From Candidatus Aminicenantota bacterium (GTDB lineage Bacteria > Acidobacteriota > Aminicenantia > UBA2199): 39,248 bases of DNA. The stretch covers positions 1 through 39,248 of the forward strand of contig JADFDP010000017.1 of NCBI GenBank assembly GCA_018262835.1, read 5' to 3'. Of this stretch, positions 15,850 through 22,798 are shown piece after piece; within the stretch, counting starts at the first letter, position 1; every line of letters starts with the position of its first letter. A model generated the notes under the pieces. The model was not told the origin of the DNA. It searched no databases and saw only the letters and a list, made by a program, of their open reading frames with translations. The position numbers and the translations under genes were made by a program.

Positions 15850-17318
15850 GCTGTGACCGGGCGGACCGGGAGCTTTTCCATGCCCCAGCGCCGCGCTTCC
15901 GCTTCCATCAGCCGGCACAATTCCTTTTTTCGCTCGCCCGCCAGCCGGGAAGGAACATAGGCGCCGATCAGCCGCTCCACCTCCTGGTGGGCCCGCTGTC
16001 CCAGGGTCAGGCTTCCCTCTTCGCGCCAGCGGGAGAGATTGGCGCGGTCAATGACCCGGCCCGGGAAATAATGCTCCTTTTTCAAATGGCGGCGGGTGTG
16101 CGGGGAGATCAGCAGGTGCCCGTCGCGCAAAAGCTCCTCGAAAATCGGCAGGGCCGGGAAGTCTTCCCTGGGCTCGATGCCCTGCACCAGGCGCAGGGTC
16201 ATGCCGCAGATCTCATTGTCCAGGACCAGTTTTTCCAGGCTCTGGCAGCTTTCGAAATCGAGCATGCCGGGACCGGAGATGCTGTTAATCCCGGAAAGGG
16301 CGGCCAGGGTGGCCCCCATGGCGGTTTCCAGCCCGGCCTGGGCGTCGAGCAGCTTGGCGTCGCTCAAGGAGATGTAGGCCTGGGTGGGCAGGCCGAAGTG
16401 CTTGCCGATTTCGTTATAGGCGCAATCAACCATCTGGGTCTCCACCGCGCCCATGGGCGTGGTCTCGTAGCGCATGTCGAACGCGGCCGGCGAGCCGCCA
16501 TAGAGGACCGGCGCGCCGGGGCGGTTGACCTGGCTGATGACGATGCCGCTGAGCGTTTCGGCCGTATGCTGCACCAGGGTTCCCACCAGGGTGACCGGGG
16601 CCATGAAGCCGGAGAGAGGCATGGAAATGAATTCCACCGGGATGCCGGCCGCCCCGCAGTCGATCACGTTCTGCGAGGTGATCTCGCTCCACTTCAGGGG
16701 CGAGGTCGGGCAGCAGGAAAAAACAGTCAGCGGTTTTTCGCGTAATTCCTTTTCACCGCCGCGCACGGCCAGCTGCATGTCCCTCATCACCCGGAAGGAT
16801 TCGATGGTGAAGGTGCCGGTAACCACGGGTTTCTCGCCGTAGAGCAGGCTCAGGAAAAGCCGGTAGCTGTCGGAGAAGCGGTCGGCCACGTCGGCCGGGA
16901 TGAAGGCCGTGCTTTGCGAAGCGATATGGGACAGGCCGGACAGCAGCTGCGTGTAGCGGACATAGTCGGCGGTATCGGGCTTGCGGATCTGCTGGGTCTG
17001 GTAGTCCAGGACATGCAGGGCGGCCGAACCGGGGGTGAAATGGACCTTGTGCCCAGAGAAATCGTGGGTCTCGTTGCCCAGGACATCAAAAAGCTTGAAT
17101 GAATGCGGGACCGAGGCCAGCGCCCGGTCCAGCAATGCGGGAGTGTACAGGACCTGGTTTTTTTCAAAATCGACCTTGGCGCCGTGATCGGCCAGGAGCT
17201 TCAGGACGCGGGGATTCTGCACCTGGGTCCCCAATCGGCAAAGTAGGTCACGGGCTTCGCTCACTATGCGCGCCAGCAGTTCATCGCCCAACAGTCTCAG
17301 CTGCGGTCTCAAGGCCAT
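15846..17318 (-). CDS. MttB-family corrinoid-dependent amine methyltransferase
   Basis: The 490-residue protein belongs to the trimethylamine methyltransferase (MttB) superfamily. Family segments include FTPGSAALHVLDYQT, FSCCPTSPLKWSEITSQNVI, FISMPLSGFMAPVTLVGTL, GAPVLYGGSPAAFDMRYETT and DAKLLDAQAGLETAMG. There is no in-frame amber codon, so this is a pyrrolysine-free member, the group that demethylates quaternary amines (glycine betaine MtgB, proline betaine MtpB, carnitine MtcB are known examples). The substrate cannot be read from the sequence. It should pass a methyl group to the adjacent corrinoid protein. It is first in its operon, with AGGAGGCGAAACC before the ATG and a perfect-consensus promoter upstream. 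Its stop overlaps the activation-domain gene (ATGA). Confidence 0.93.
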   Translation of the reverse strand: MALRPQLRLLGDELLARIVSEARDLLCRLGTQVQNPRVLKLLADHGAKVDFEKNQVLYTPALLDRALASVPHSFKLFDVLGNETHDFSGHKVHFTPGSAALHVLDYQTQQIRKPDTADYVRYTQLLSGLSHIASQSTAFIPADVADRFSDSYRLFLSLLYGEKPVVTGTFTIESFRVMRDMQLAVRGGEKELREKPLTVFSCCPTSPLKWSEITSQNVIDCGAAGIPVEFISMPLSGFMAPVTLVGTLVQHTAETLSGIVISQVNRPGAPVLYGGSPAAFDMRYETTPMGAVETQMVDCAYNEIGKHFGLPTQAYISLSDAKLLDAQAGLETAMGATLAALSGINSISGPGMLDFESCQSLEKLVLDNEICGMTLRLVQGIEPREDFPALPIFEELLRDGHLLISPHTRRHLKKEHYFPGRVIDRANLSRWREEGSLTLGQRAHQEVERLIGAYVPSRLAGERKKELCRLMEAEARRWGMEKLPVRPVTA

Positions 17319-17397
17319 GGTTTCGCCTCCTATGCCATCATTTGAACTTCACCCGTTTTTGCGGACGGGCGTCGTGCCGCTGGTTCCAGAATTAAAA

Positions 17398-17426
17398 ATT
17401 ATATTTAATCCCGGATACTATGTCAA
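17398..17426 (-). promoter_or_regulatory. Perfect-consensus sigma-70 promoter of the corrinoid operon
   Basis: On the minus strand, TTGACA (17421-17426), exactly 17 bases and TATAAT (17398-17403) match the bacterial consensus at all 12 positions. The start near 17391 gives a leader of about 73 bases containing a short CCCGT/ACGGG hairpin (about 17351-17368) before the mttB-like ATG. A promoter this strong usually needs a repressor; the palindrome at 17437-17444 just upstream is a possible operator. Confidence 0.75.
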
Positions 17427-17436
17427 CAGAACGAGC

Positions 17437-17444
17437 GAGCGCTC
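17437..17444. promoter_or_regulatory. Possible operator in the divergent promoter region
   Basis: GAGCGCTC is a perfect 8-base palindrome set in the repeated context ACGAGCGAGCGCTC. It lies between the -35 boxes of the two divergent promoters and could serve either operon. The assignment is speculative, since a palindrome this short can arise by chance. Confidence 0.25.
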
Positions 17445-17451
17445 TTACGGA

Positions 17452-17492
17452 TTGACTTATTGAAAAATTGGATTAAAATTCAATCTTAATCC
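17452..17492 (+). promoter_or_regulatory. Promoter with inverted repeat upstream of the NtrC-type regulator
   Basis: TTGACT (17452-17457), 16 bases and TAAAAT (17474-17479) form a plausible sigma-70 promoter. An inverted repeat, GGATTAA (17470-17476) and TTAATCC (17486-17492), covers the -10 box and the expected start, a position suited to repression, possibly autoregulation. The gene starts at 17527. Confidence 0.45.
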
Positions 17493-17526
17493 GGAAAAGT
17501 CAGAATGAGAACAGTAAAAACATGAA

Positions 17527-18894
17527 ATGAGCACAAATACTGAAAGACCGGTTGCGCGGCACAGATTGAATGTGCTGGTCGTCGACGATGAAACGAATAT
17601 CCGCAAGACCATTTCCCTCTGCCTCGAGATCGAAGGCTGCCAGGTGCGGGCGGTCAGCAACTTCGCTGATGCCGTGAACGAGATCAAACAGGGGGTTTTC
17701 GACGTGGCCTTTCTGGACCTGCGCCTGGGGACCAAGAATGGTCTGGATCTGATCCCCTATCTGCAGTTCCATTCGCCGCGGGCCAAGATCGTCATCATCA
17801 CCGCCTACGCATCCATCGACTCGGCCATCGAGGCCATCCGCAAGGGGGCCACGGACTACATCCCCAAGCCATTTACGCCGGCCCAGATCAAGATGGTTAT
17901 CGACAAGATCCTCGAGATCGGGGATATGCAGAGGCAGATCGAGTATCTCAAATCCAGTTTGACGGCCAGCATGCCGGAGATCGATTTTTCCACAAAAAGC
18001 ACCGCCATGCAAAAAGTTTTTTCCGTCGCTCGTGAGGCCGCCTCCTCCAGCGCCAATATTCTGCTCAAGGGGGAAAGCGGCAGCGGAAAAAGTGTTTTGG
18101 CCAAAGCCATTCACGATTGGAGCCCCAGGGCGGGCAAGCCTTTCCTGAGCGTCTCCTGCCCTTCCCTGTCCGTCGAGCTGCTGGAAAGCGAGCTTTTCGG
18201 CCATGCCAGGGGTTCATTCACCGGCGCGCTCAAGGACTTCCCCGGGCGGATCTCGCTGGCCCAGCAGGGCACGCTGTTCCTGGATGAGATCGGCGACCTG
18301 CCCCTGGCGATCCAGCCCAAGCTCCTGCGCTTCATCCAGGAAAAAAAATATGAGCGGGTCGGGGAAAATATAACCCGCAATGCGGATGTGCGGCTCATCG
18401 CCGCTTCCAACCTCGATCTGGGCCAGGCCGTCGCCCAAGGGAGGTTCAGGGAAGACCTGTATTACCGCCTGAACGTGGTAGAGATCGAAATGCCGCCGCT
18501 GCGGGACCGGAAGGAAGATATAGCGACCATCGCCGGCACCATGCTGCAGTTCTTCGGGCGTAGCAATCACCGGGCCTACAAGGGATTCACCATGGAGGCC
18601 CTGGAAGCGCTTACGAATTATCCCTGGCCAGGAAACCTCCGTGAACTGCGCAACGCCATAGAGCGCATCGCCATATTCTGCAGAACGGAAACGGTCGGCA
18701 GGGAATGCCTTCCCGATAAGATCTGCACCAGCGAAGAAGCGCCGCGTCTGGGCGACGCGGTCGAACTCGAAAAGATCGAGGAGGCCCATATTCGCCGCAT
18801 TCTGGCCTCCGCGTCATCCATGGAGCAGGCGGCGGAAACCCTCGGCATCAATACGGCCACCCTGTGGCGCAAAAGAAAAAAATACGGCATTTGA
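17527..18894 (+). CDS. NtrC-family sigma-54 response regulator, likely kdp activator
   Basis: The 455-residue protein has a receiver domain (about 14-125; D20/D21 pocket, phospho-acceptor D64 in VAFLDLRLG, lysine in YIPKPF). An AAA+ sigma-54 interaction domain follows (about 150-390) with Walker A GESGSGKS (182-189), Walker B TLFLDEIGDLPL and the sigma-54 contact loop GSFTGA (229-234, a Ser variant of GAFTGA). A Fis-type helix-turn-helix lies at about 414-455 (MEQAAETLGINTATLWRKRK). When phosphorylated it should drive open-complex formation at sigma-54 promoters. The next gene is a histidine kinase, followed by the whole kdp operon and preceded by a sigma-54 promoter match at 19018-19033. Kdp control is therefore the likely role, though inferred from context. 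Confidence 0.93.
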   Translation: MSTNTERPVARHRLNVLVVDDETNIRKTISLCLEIEGCQVRAVSNFADAVNEIKQGVFDVAFLDLRLGTKNGLDLIPYLQFHSPRAKIVIITAYASIDSAIEAIRKGATDYIPKPFTPAQIKMVIDKILEIGDMQRQIEYLKSSLTASMPEIDFSTKSTAMQKVFSVAREAASSSANILLKGESGSGKSVLAKAIHDWSPRAGKPFLSVSCPSLSVELLESELFGHARGSFTGALKDFPGRISLAQQGTLFLDEIGDLPLAIQPKLLRFIQEKKYERVGENITRNADVRLIAASNLDLGQAVAQGRFREDLYYRLNVVEIEMPPLRDRKEDIATIAGTMLQFFGRSNHRAYKGFTMEALEALTNYPWPGNLRELRNAIERIAIFCRTETVGRECLPDKICTSEEAPRLGDAVELEKIEEAHIRRILASASSMEQAAETLGINTATLWRKRKKYGI

Positions 18895-18922
18895 TCCCTG
18901 GCGCGGCAATCCAACCGCCGCT

Positions 18923-18955
18923 GCAAAATGCAAGGCCCGGCGCCGCATGGTTTGC
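18923..18955. promoter_or_regulatory. Imperfect inverted repeat, possible activator site
   Basis: GCAAAATGC (18923-18931) and GCATGGTTTGC (18945-18955) form an imperfect dyad about 65-95 bases upstream of the sigma-54 -24 element. That is a usual distance for enhancer-binding proteins. It is a candidate site for the regulator encoded just before it; no second copy was confirmed. Confidence 0.3.
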
Positions 18956-19017
18956 AAATTTCAATACCCTGCCGGAGAATCCGCATCAAAAAACCTGTCC
19001 ATAGGCCGTCACGGTTT

Positions 19018-19033
19018 TGGCAGGGTTCATGCA
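19018..19033 (+). promoter_or_regulatory. Sigma-54 (-24/-12) promoter of the histidine kinase-kdp operon
   Basis: TGGCAGGGTTCATGCA matches TGGCACGRNNNTTGCW at all but two constrained positions. It keeps the essential GG (19019-19020) and GC (19031-19032) exactly 10 bases apart. Transcription would start near 19044, about 10 bases before the kinase ATG at 19054. A sigma-54 activator is encoded immediately upstream. Confidence 0.55.
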
Positions 19034-19053
19034 TACTGTTTCACGGTGCAGGA

Positions 19054-20889
19054 ATGAAATTTACCATTCGACAAAAAATTTTAGTCGTTTTTGCCATGAT
19101 GCTGTTGATCACCTCCCTGATTTCACTGCAGAGCATCCGGCGCTTCAACCAACTGGGAAGGTCCATCGATGTGATATTGAGGGAAAACTATCGCAGCGTC
19201 ATCGCCTGCCAGCAGATGAAGGATGCCCTGGAACGAATGGACAGCGGGCTGCTTTTCATCCTCTCGGGCTTCATGAAGGAAGGCGCCGCTCAGATCGAAG
19301 TCAACCGGGGCCGTTTCAAAGAGGCCCTGCAAACGGAATTGAACAACCTGACCCTGCCCGAGGAATCCGCCCGGGCCACAGAATTGAAATCGCTCTTCCA
19401 ACTCTATGACCAGGGTCTCGATGAGTTCTTGCTATCCCAGCCGCAAATTCTGCGGCAACTCTATTTTAAAAATCTCTTTCCGCTTTTCAATGATGTCAGG
19501 GACAAGGCGGAGTCCATCCTGCAAATGAATCAGGAGAACATGAACGCCGCCAACAACCGGGCCCGGACCAAGGCCGCCGCGGCCCGGCGCGACATGTATT
19601 TTTTCCTGGGCCTTTCCGTCGGCATCGCCCTGCTTTTCATGCTGTTCAGCAACCATTGGATCCTGAGGCCCATCCGCCGCCTCATCGATTCCACCCAGGA
19701 GATCCGCAAGGGGAACCTGAACCTTGAGATCCAGGTGGATGCGCGGGATGAGATCGGCCAGCTTTCCGAAGCCTTCAATGCCATGGTGGCCAGCCTGCGA
19801 CTTTTCCGCCGTTCCGACCAGGCAAAGCTCGTGCGGGTCCAACGTTCCACGCAGGAGGCGTTCAAGAACCTGCCGGCAGCCATCGCCATCGTCAACACCG
19901 ATAACGTGATCGAGATCGCCACCGCCGCGGCCCGCCGCAATTTCAAGCTGGTTCCCAATACTTCGATCGAGCAGACCCCCTATCCCTGGCTGGCGGAAAT
20001 CCAGCGCAGCCTCGTGAAGAATCCCACCGCGGCCGGCAGTGAAAAAAAATATGAGATCATCCAGCAGTTCAGCGATAACCAGGAAAGGTTTTTCAGACCG
20101 CGGGTGATTCCCATTTTCAATGATGAAAGGGAGTTTAACGGCTCGATCATTATCCTGGAGGATGTCACCTTGCTGATGCAGAACGATGAGATCAAGAAGG
20201 ACCTGTTTTCCACGATCTCCCATCAATTGAAAACGCCGCTGACCTCCATCCGCATGGCGCTGCACCTCCTGCTCGAGGAAAATGTCGGCAGCCTGAACGA
20301 AAAGCAGGCCGACCTGCTGGTTTCCGCGCGCGATGAAAGCGACAGGTTGAACGGCATCATCGAAGACCTCCTCGATATCCGGCGTCTGGAGTCGGGAAAC
20401 GTCAGCTTGAGCCTGGCCACGGTTTCGCCATACCCGCTGGTGCAGGAAGCGGCCGACTCATTTTCCCGCCAGGCCCAGGACAAGGGCATCCGCCTGGAAA
20501 TCGATCTGCCCGCCGATCTGCCCGATGTATGCGCCGACCGCTCCCGCATCCTGTACGTATTCGCCAACCTGCTGTCCAATGCCATTAAATATTCCCCGGT
20601 CGGCGGCGTGGTGCGGCTGTCGGCAAAGCTGGAGGGAGATCGGATCCTGTTTTCCGTCACGGACAACGGACGCGGCATTCCCAGGAAATACCAGAAACGG
20701 ATCTTCGAGAAATTTTTCAGGGTACCGGGACGGAATGCGGAGGGCGGAGTCGGATTGGGCCTGAGCATCGCCAAAGAGATAGTCACGGCGCATCATGGCC
20801 AGATCACCTTCAACAGCGTCGAAGACCGGGGCGCTACGTTCTCCTTCAGCCTGGACCCGCAGGACGGTTTGCCTAAAGGAGGTTCATAA
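19054..20889 (+). CDS. Membrane histidine kinase with HAMP and PAS, kdp-linked
   Basis: From the ATG at 19054 the protein has 611 residues. A first membrane helix (about 8-24) and a second (about 181-199) flank a helical periplasmic sensor domain of the four-helix-bundle type. HAMP (about 203-255, WILRPIRRLIDSTQEIRKGN), a PAS-like domain (about 263-373), HisKA with phospho-His near 390 (FSTISHQLKTPLTSIRMAL) and HATPase (NLLSNAIKYSP, VTDNGRGIP, GVGLGLSIAK) follow. An in-frame extension to 18928 would cross the sigma-54 promoter and is rejected. It probably phosphorylates the preceding NtrC-type regulator. The TAA stop overlaps the next ATG (TAATG), locking it to the kdp genes. The sensed signal is unknown; potassium limitation or turgor is the natural guess. 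Confidence 0.9.
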   Translation: MKFTIRQKILVVFAMMLLITSLISLQSIRRFNQLGRSIDVILRENYRSVIACQQMKDALERMDSGLLFILSGFMKEGAAQIEVNRGRFKEALQTELNNLTLPEESARATELKSLFQLYDQGLDEFLLSQPQILRQLYFKNLFPLFNDVRDKAESILQMNQENMNAANNRARTKAAAARRDMYFFLGLSVGIALLFMLFSNHWILRPIRRLIDSTQEIRKGNLNLEIQVDARDEIGQLSEAFNAMVASLRLFRRSDQAKLVRVQRSTQEAFKNLPAAIAIVNTDNVIEIATAAARRNFKLVPNTSIEQTPYPWLAEIQRSLVKNPTAAGSEKKYEIIQQFSDNQERFFRPRVIPIFNDEREFNGSIIILEDVTLLMQNDEIKKDLFSTISHQLKTPLTSIRMALHLLLEENVGSLNEKQADLLVSARDESDRLNGIIEDLLDIRRLESGNVSLSLATVSPYPLVQEAADSFSRQAQDKGIRLEIDLPADLPDVCADRSRILYVFANLLSNAIKYSPVGGVVRLSAKLEGDRILFSVTDNGRGIPRKYQKRIFEKFFRVPGRNAEGGVGLGLSIAKEIVTAHHGQITFNSVEDRGATFSFSLDPQDGLPKGGS

Positions 20890-20978
20890 TGCTGGATCTG
20901 TTCTATGTTATTTTAACGGCGGGATTCTTATGCCTTTGTTTGCGTTTGGGAAACTTCCTGGAGGAGGTTGCAAAATAA
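20889..20978 (+). CDS. 29-residue membrane microprotein upstream of kdpF
   Basis: An ATG at 20889, overlapping the kinase stop as TAATG, opens a 29-codon frame beginning MLDLFYVILTAGFLCLCLRL and ending in NFLEEVAK. It is one hydrophobic helix with a charged tail. AAAGGAGG stands just upstream (about 20877-20883) and the stop overlaps the kdpF start, again as TAATG. Spacing and ribosome-binding site argue that it is translated. Short single-helix frames of similar length and style (hydrophobic start, arginine/acidic end) occur before kdpF in other bacteria, as I recall. It may be an accessory Kdp subunit. The function is not known. Confidence 0.7.
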   Translation: MLDLFYVILTAGFLCLCLRLGNFLEEVAK

Positions 20979-21058
20979 TGGAAATGATCACCGCTATTGT
21001 CGCCCTGGCATTGGTCGGCTACCTGTTCATCTCGATATTCAAACCGGAGAAATTTTAA
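20978..21058 (+). CDS. kdpF: KdpF, small subunit of the potassium-transporting ATPase
   Basis: The 26-residue peptide MEMITAIVALALVGYLFISI plus FKPEKF is one transmembrane helix with the KdpF pattern, including the LVGYLF core and the C-terminal basic KPEKF. KdpF stabilises the KdpFABC complex in the inner membrane. GGAGGAGG lies upstream inside the microprotein gene. The start overlaps the preceding stop (TAATG), and kdpA begins at the base right after the kdpF stop. Confidence 0.92.
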   Translation: MEMITAIVALALVGYLFISIFKPEKF

Positions 21059-22786
21059 ATGGAAATCGGGAGTTGGCTGCAACTTCTTTTATTCATTGGT
21101 TTGCTCTTTCTGCTGACACGCCCCTTCGGCTCTTACCTGTACAAAGTCATGGAGACAAAAGAAAAAACGATTTTTTCGCCTGTCTTGGGCGGTTGCGAAA
21201 AATTACTGTTCAAAGCCCTGGGCAGGGACGTTGAAAAAGAACAAAGCTGGAAGCAGTACGGAATAGCGCTCGCCTTTTTCAGCCTGGCCGGCATGCTTCT
21301 GACTTATTTCGTTTTGCGCCTGCAGCATATCCTGCCCTTGAATCCCCAGCATTTTGCCGCAGTGGAACCATCCCTGGCCTTCAACACCGCAGCCAGCTTC
21401 GCTGCCAACACCAATTGGCAGAATTATGCCGGAGAAAGTACGATGTCGCATTTCTCGCAAATGGTGGGACTGACTTTCCAGAATTTCGTTTCGGCCGCCG
21501 TCGGCATCGCCGTGGCCGCCGCCCTGGTGCGGGGGATCGCCAGGAAAAGCGTCCGTACGATCGGCAATTTCTGGGCCGACCTGATCCGCGTTACCCTGCA
21601 TGTGCTTTTACCCTTGTCCATCATGCTGGCTATTTTTTTCATCTCCCAGGGCGTCATCCAGAATTTCTCAGCAGATGTCAAGGCGGCCTGCCTGGAAAAA
21701 CCAGCCGGCCGGGAGCCGGCACAATTCATTCCCCAGGGGCCCGTGGCTTCACAGGAGGCGATCAAGATACTGGGCACCAATGGCGGCGGTTTTTTCAACG
21801 CCAATTCCTCCCACCCTTTCGAAAACCCAACCCCTTTGACCAACTTTATCCAGCTGCTGGCCATTTTTCTGATCCCCTCCGCCCTGACCCGCTATCTGGG
21901 CTTGATGGTCGGTAACAAAAAGCACGGATGGGCGGTATGGAGCGCCATGGCCGTTCTTTTTCTGGCCAGCCTGATGGTCTGCTGGACGGCCGAAGGCAAA
22001 GGCAATTCCCGCTATCCGGTCCTGTCTGCGTCCAGCGGCGGCAATATGGAAGGCAAGGAAACGCGTTTCGGCATCTTCAACTCAGCTCTGTACGCCACGG
22101 TCACGACCTCTGCTTCCTGCGGAGCCGTCAACTCCATGCATGATTCCTTCACGCCCCTGGGGGGCCTGATGCCCCTGCTCAACATCCAGCTCGGCGAAGT
22201 GGTGTACGGGGGGGTAGGATCGGGCCTTTCCGGCATGCTGATTTTTGTCATCCTGGCCGTATTCATCGCCGGGTTGATGGTCGGCCGCACTCCGGAATAC
22301 CTCGGCAAGAAAATCGAGTCGGCCGATATCAAACTCTGCGTATTTTATATTCTGGCTTCTGCGATTTTGATTCTCGCTCCGGCCGCTTGGGCGGCAGCCA
22401 GCCGCTGGGGGGTTGCCGGCATAAGCAACCATGGCCCGCATGGATTGAGCGAGATGCTGTACGCTTTTTCTTCAGCTGCCGGGAACAACGGCAGCGCTTT
22501 TGCGGGTTTGTCGGCCAACACCCCGGCCTACAATACCCTTCTCGGCCTGGTCATGCTGGCCGGCCGTTTTTTGCTCATGGTCCCGGTCCTGGCCCTGGCC
22601 GGGAACCTGGCCGCAAAGAAAGTGATCCCTGCGGGCAGCGGCAGCTTTCCGGTCCACGGCATGACTTTCATCGTGCTGCTTGTCGGCACGATCATTATCG
22701 TCGGCTTGCTGACATTTTTCCCTGCCCTTTCACTCGGGCCGGTTGTCGAGCATTTCATCATGACCGGCTCCGGCAAACTGTTTTAG
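21059..22786 (+). CDS. kdpA: KdpA, potassium-channel-like subunit of Kdp ATPase
   Basis: The 575-residue inner-membrane protein is the potassium-binding and -translocating subunit of KdpFABC. The four selectivity-filter regions are visible: NTNWQNYAGE (about 117-126), LGTNGGGFFNANS (238-250), TTSASCGAVNSMHDSF (349-364) and AAGNNGSAFAGL (473-484). The glycines of the second filter (GTNGGG) are intact. About ten hydrophobic helices are evident. Length agrees with the family (about 560-580). It begins directly after the kdpF stop and is followed 12 bases later by kdpB. Confidence 0.98.
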   Translation: MEIGSWLQLLLFIGLLFLLTRPFGSYLYKVMETKEKTIFSPVLGGCEKLLFKALGRDVEKEQSWKQYGIALAFFSLAGMLLTYFVLRLQHILPLNPQHFAAVEPSLAFNTAASFAANTNWQNYAGESTMSHFSQMVGLTFQNFVSAAVGIAVAAALVRGIARKSVRTIGNFWADLIRVTLHVLLPLSIMLAIFFISQGVIQNFSADVKAACLEKPAGREPAQFIPQGPVASQEAIKILGTNGGGFFNANSSHPFENPTPLTNFIQLLAIFLIPSALTRYLGLMVGNKKHGWAVWSAMAVLFLASLMVCWTAEGKGNSRYPVLSASSGGNMEGKETRFGIFNSALYATVTTSASCGAVNSMHDSFTPLGGLMPLLNIQLGEVVYGGVGSGLSGMLIFVILAVFIAGLMVGRTPEYLGKKIESADIKLCVFYILASAILILAPAAWAAASRWGVAGISNHGPHGLSEMLYAFSSAAGNNGSAFAGLSANTPAYNTLLGLVMLAGRFLLMVPVLALAGNLAAKKVIPAGSGSFPVHGMTFIVLLVGTIIIVGLLTFFPALSLGPVVEHFIMTGSGKLF

Positions 22787-22798
22787 GAGGCCTCCCCG

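Noticed and set aside
15846-17318. Possible pyrrolysine-type MttB
   Set aside because: The frame is read without an internal amber codon and reaches normal length, so it belongs to the non-pyrrolysine group.
18928-19053. N-terminal extension of the kdp-linked kinase
   Set aside because: It would cross the sigma-54 promoter and place 42 non-membrane residues before the first helix.
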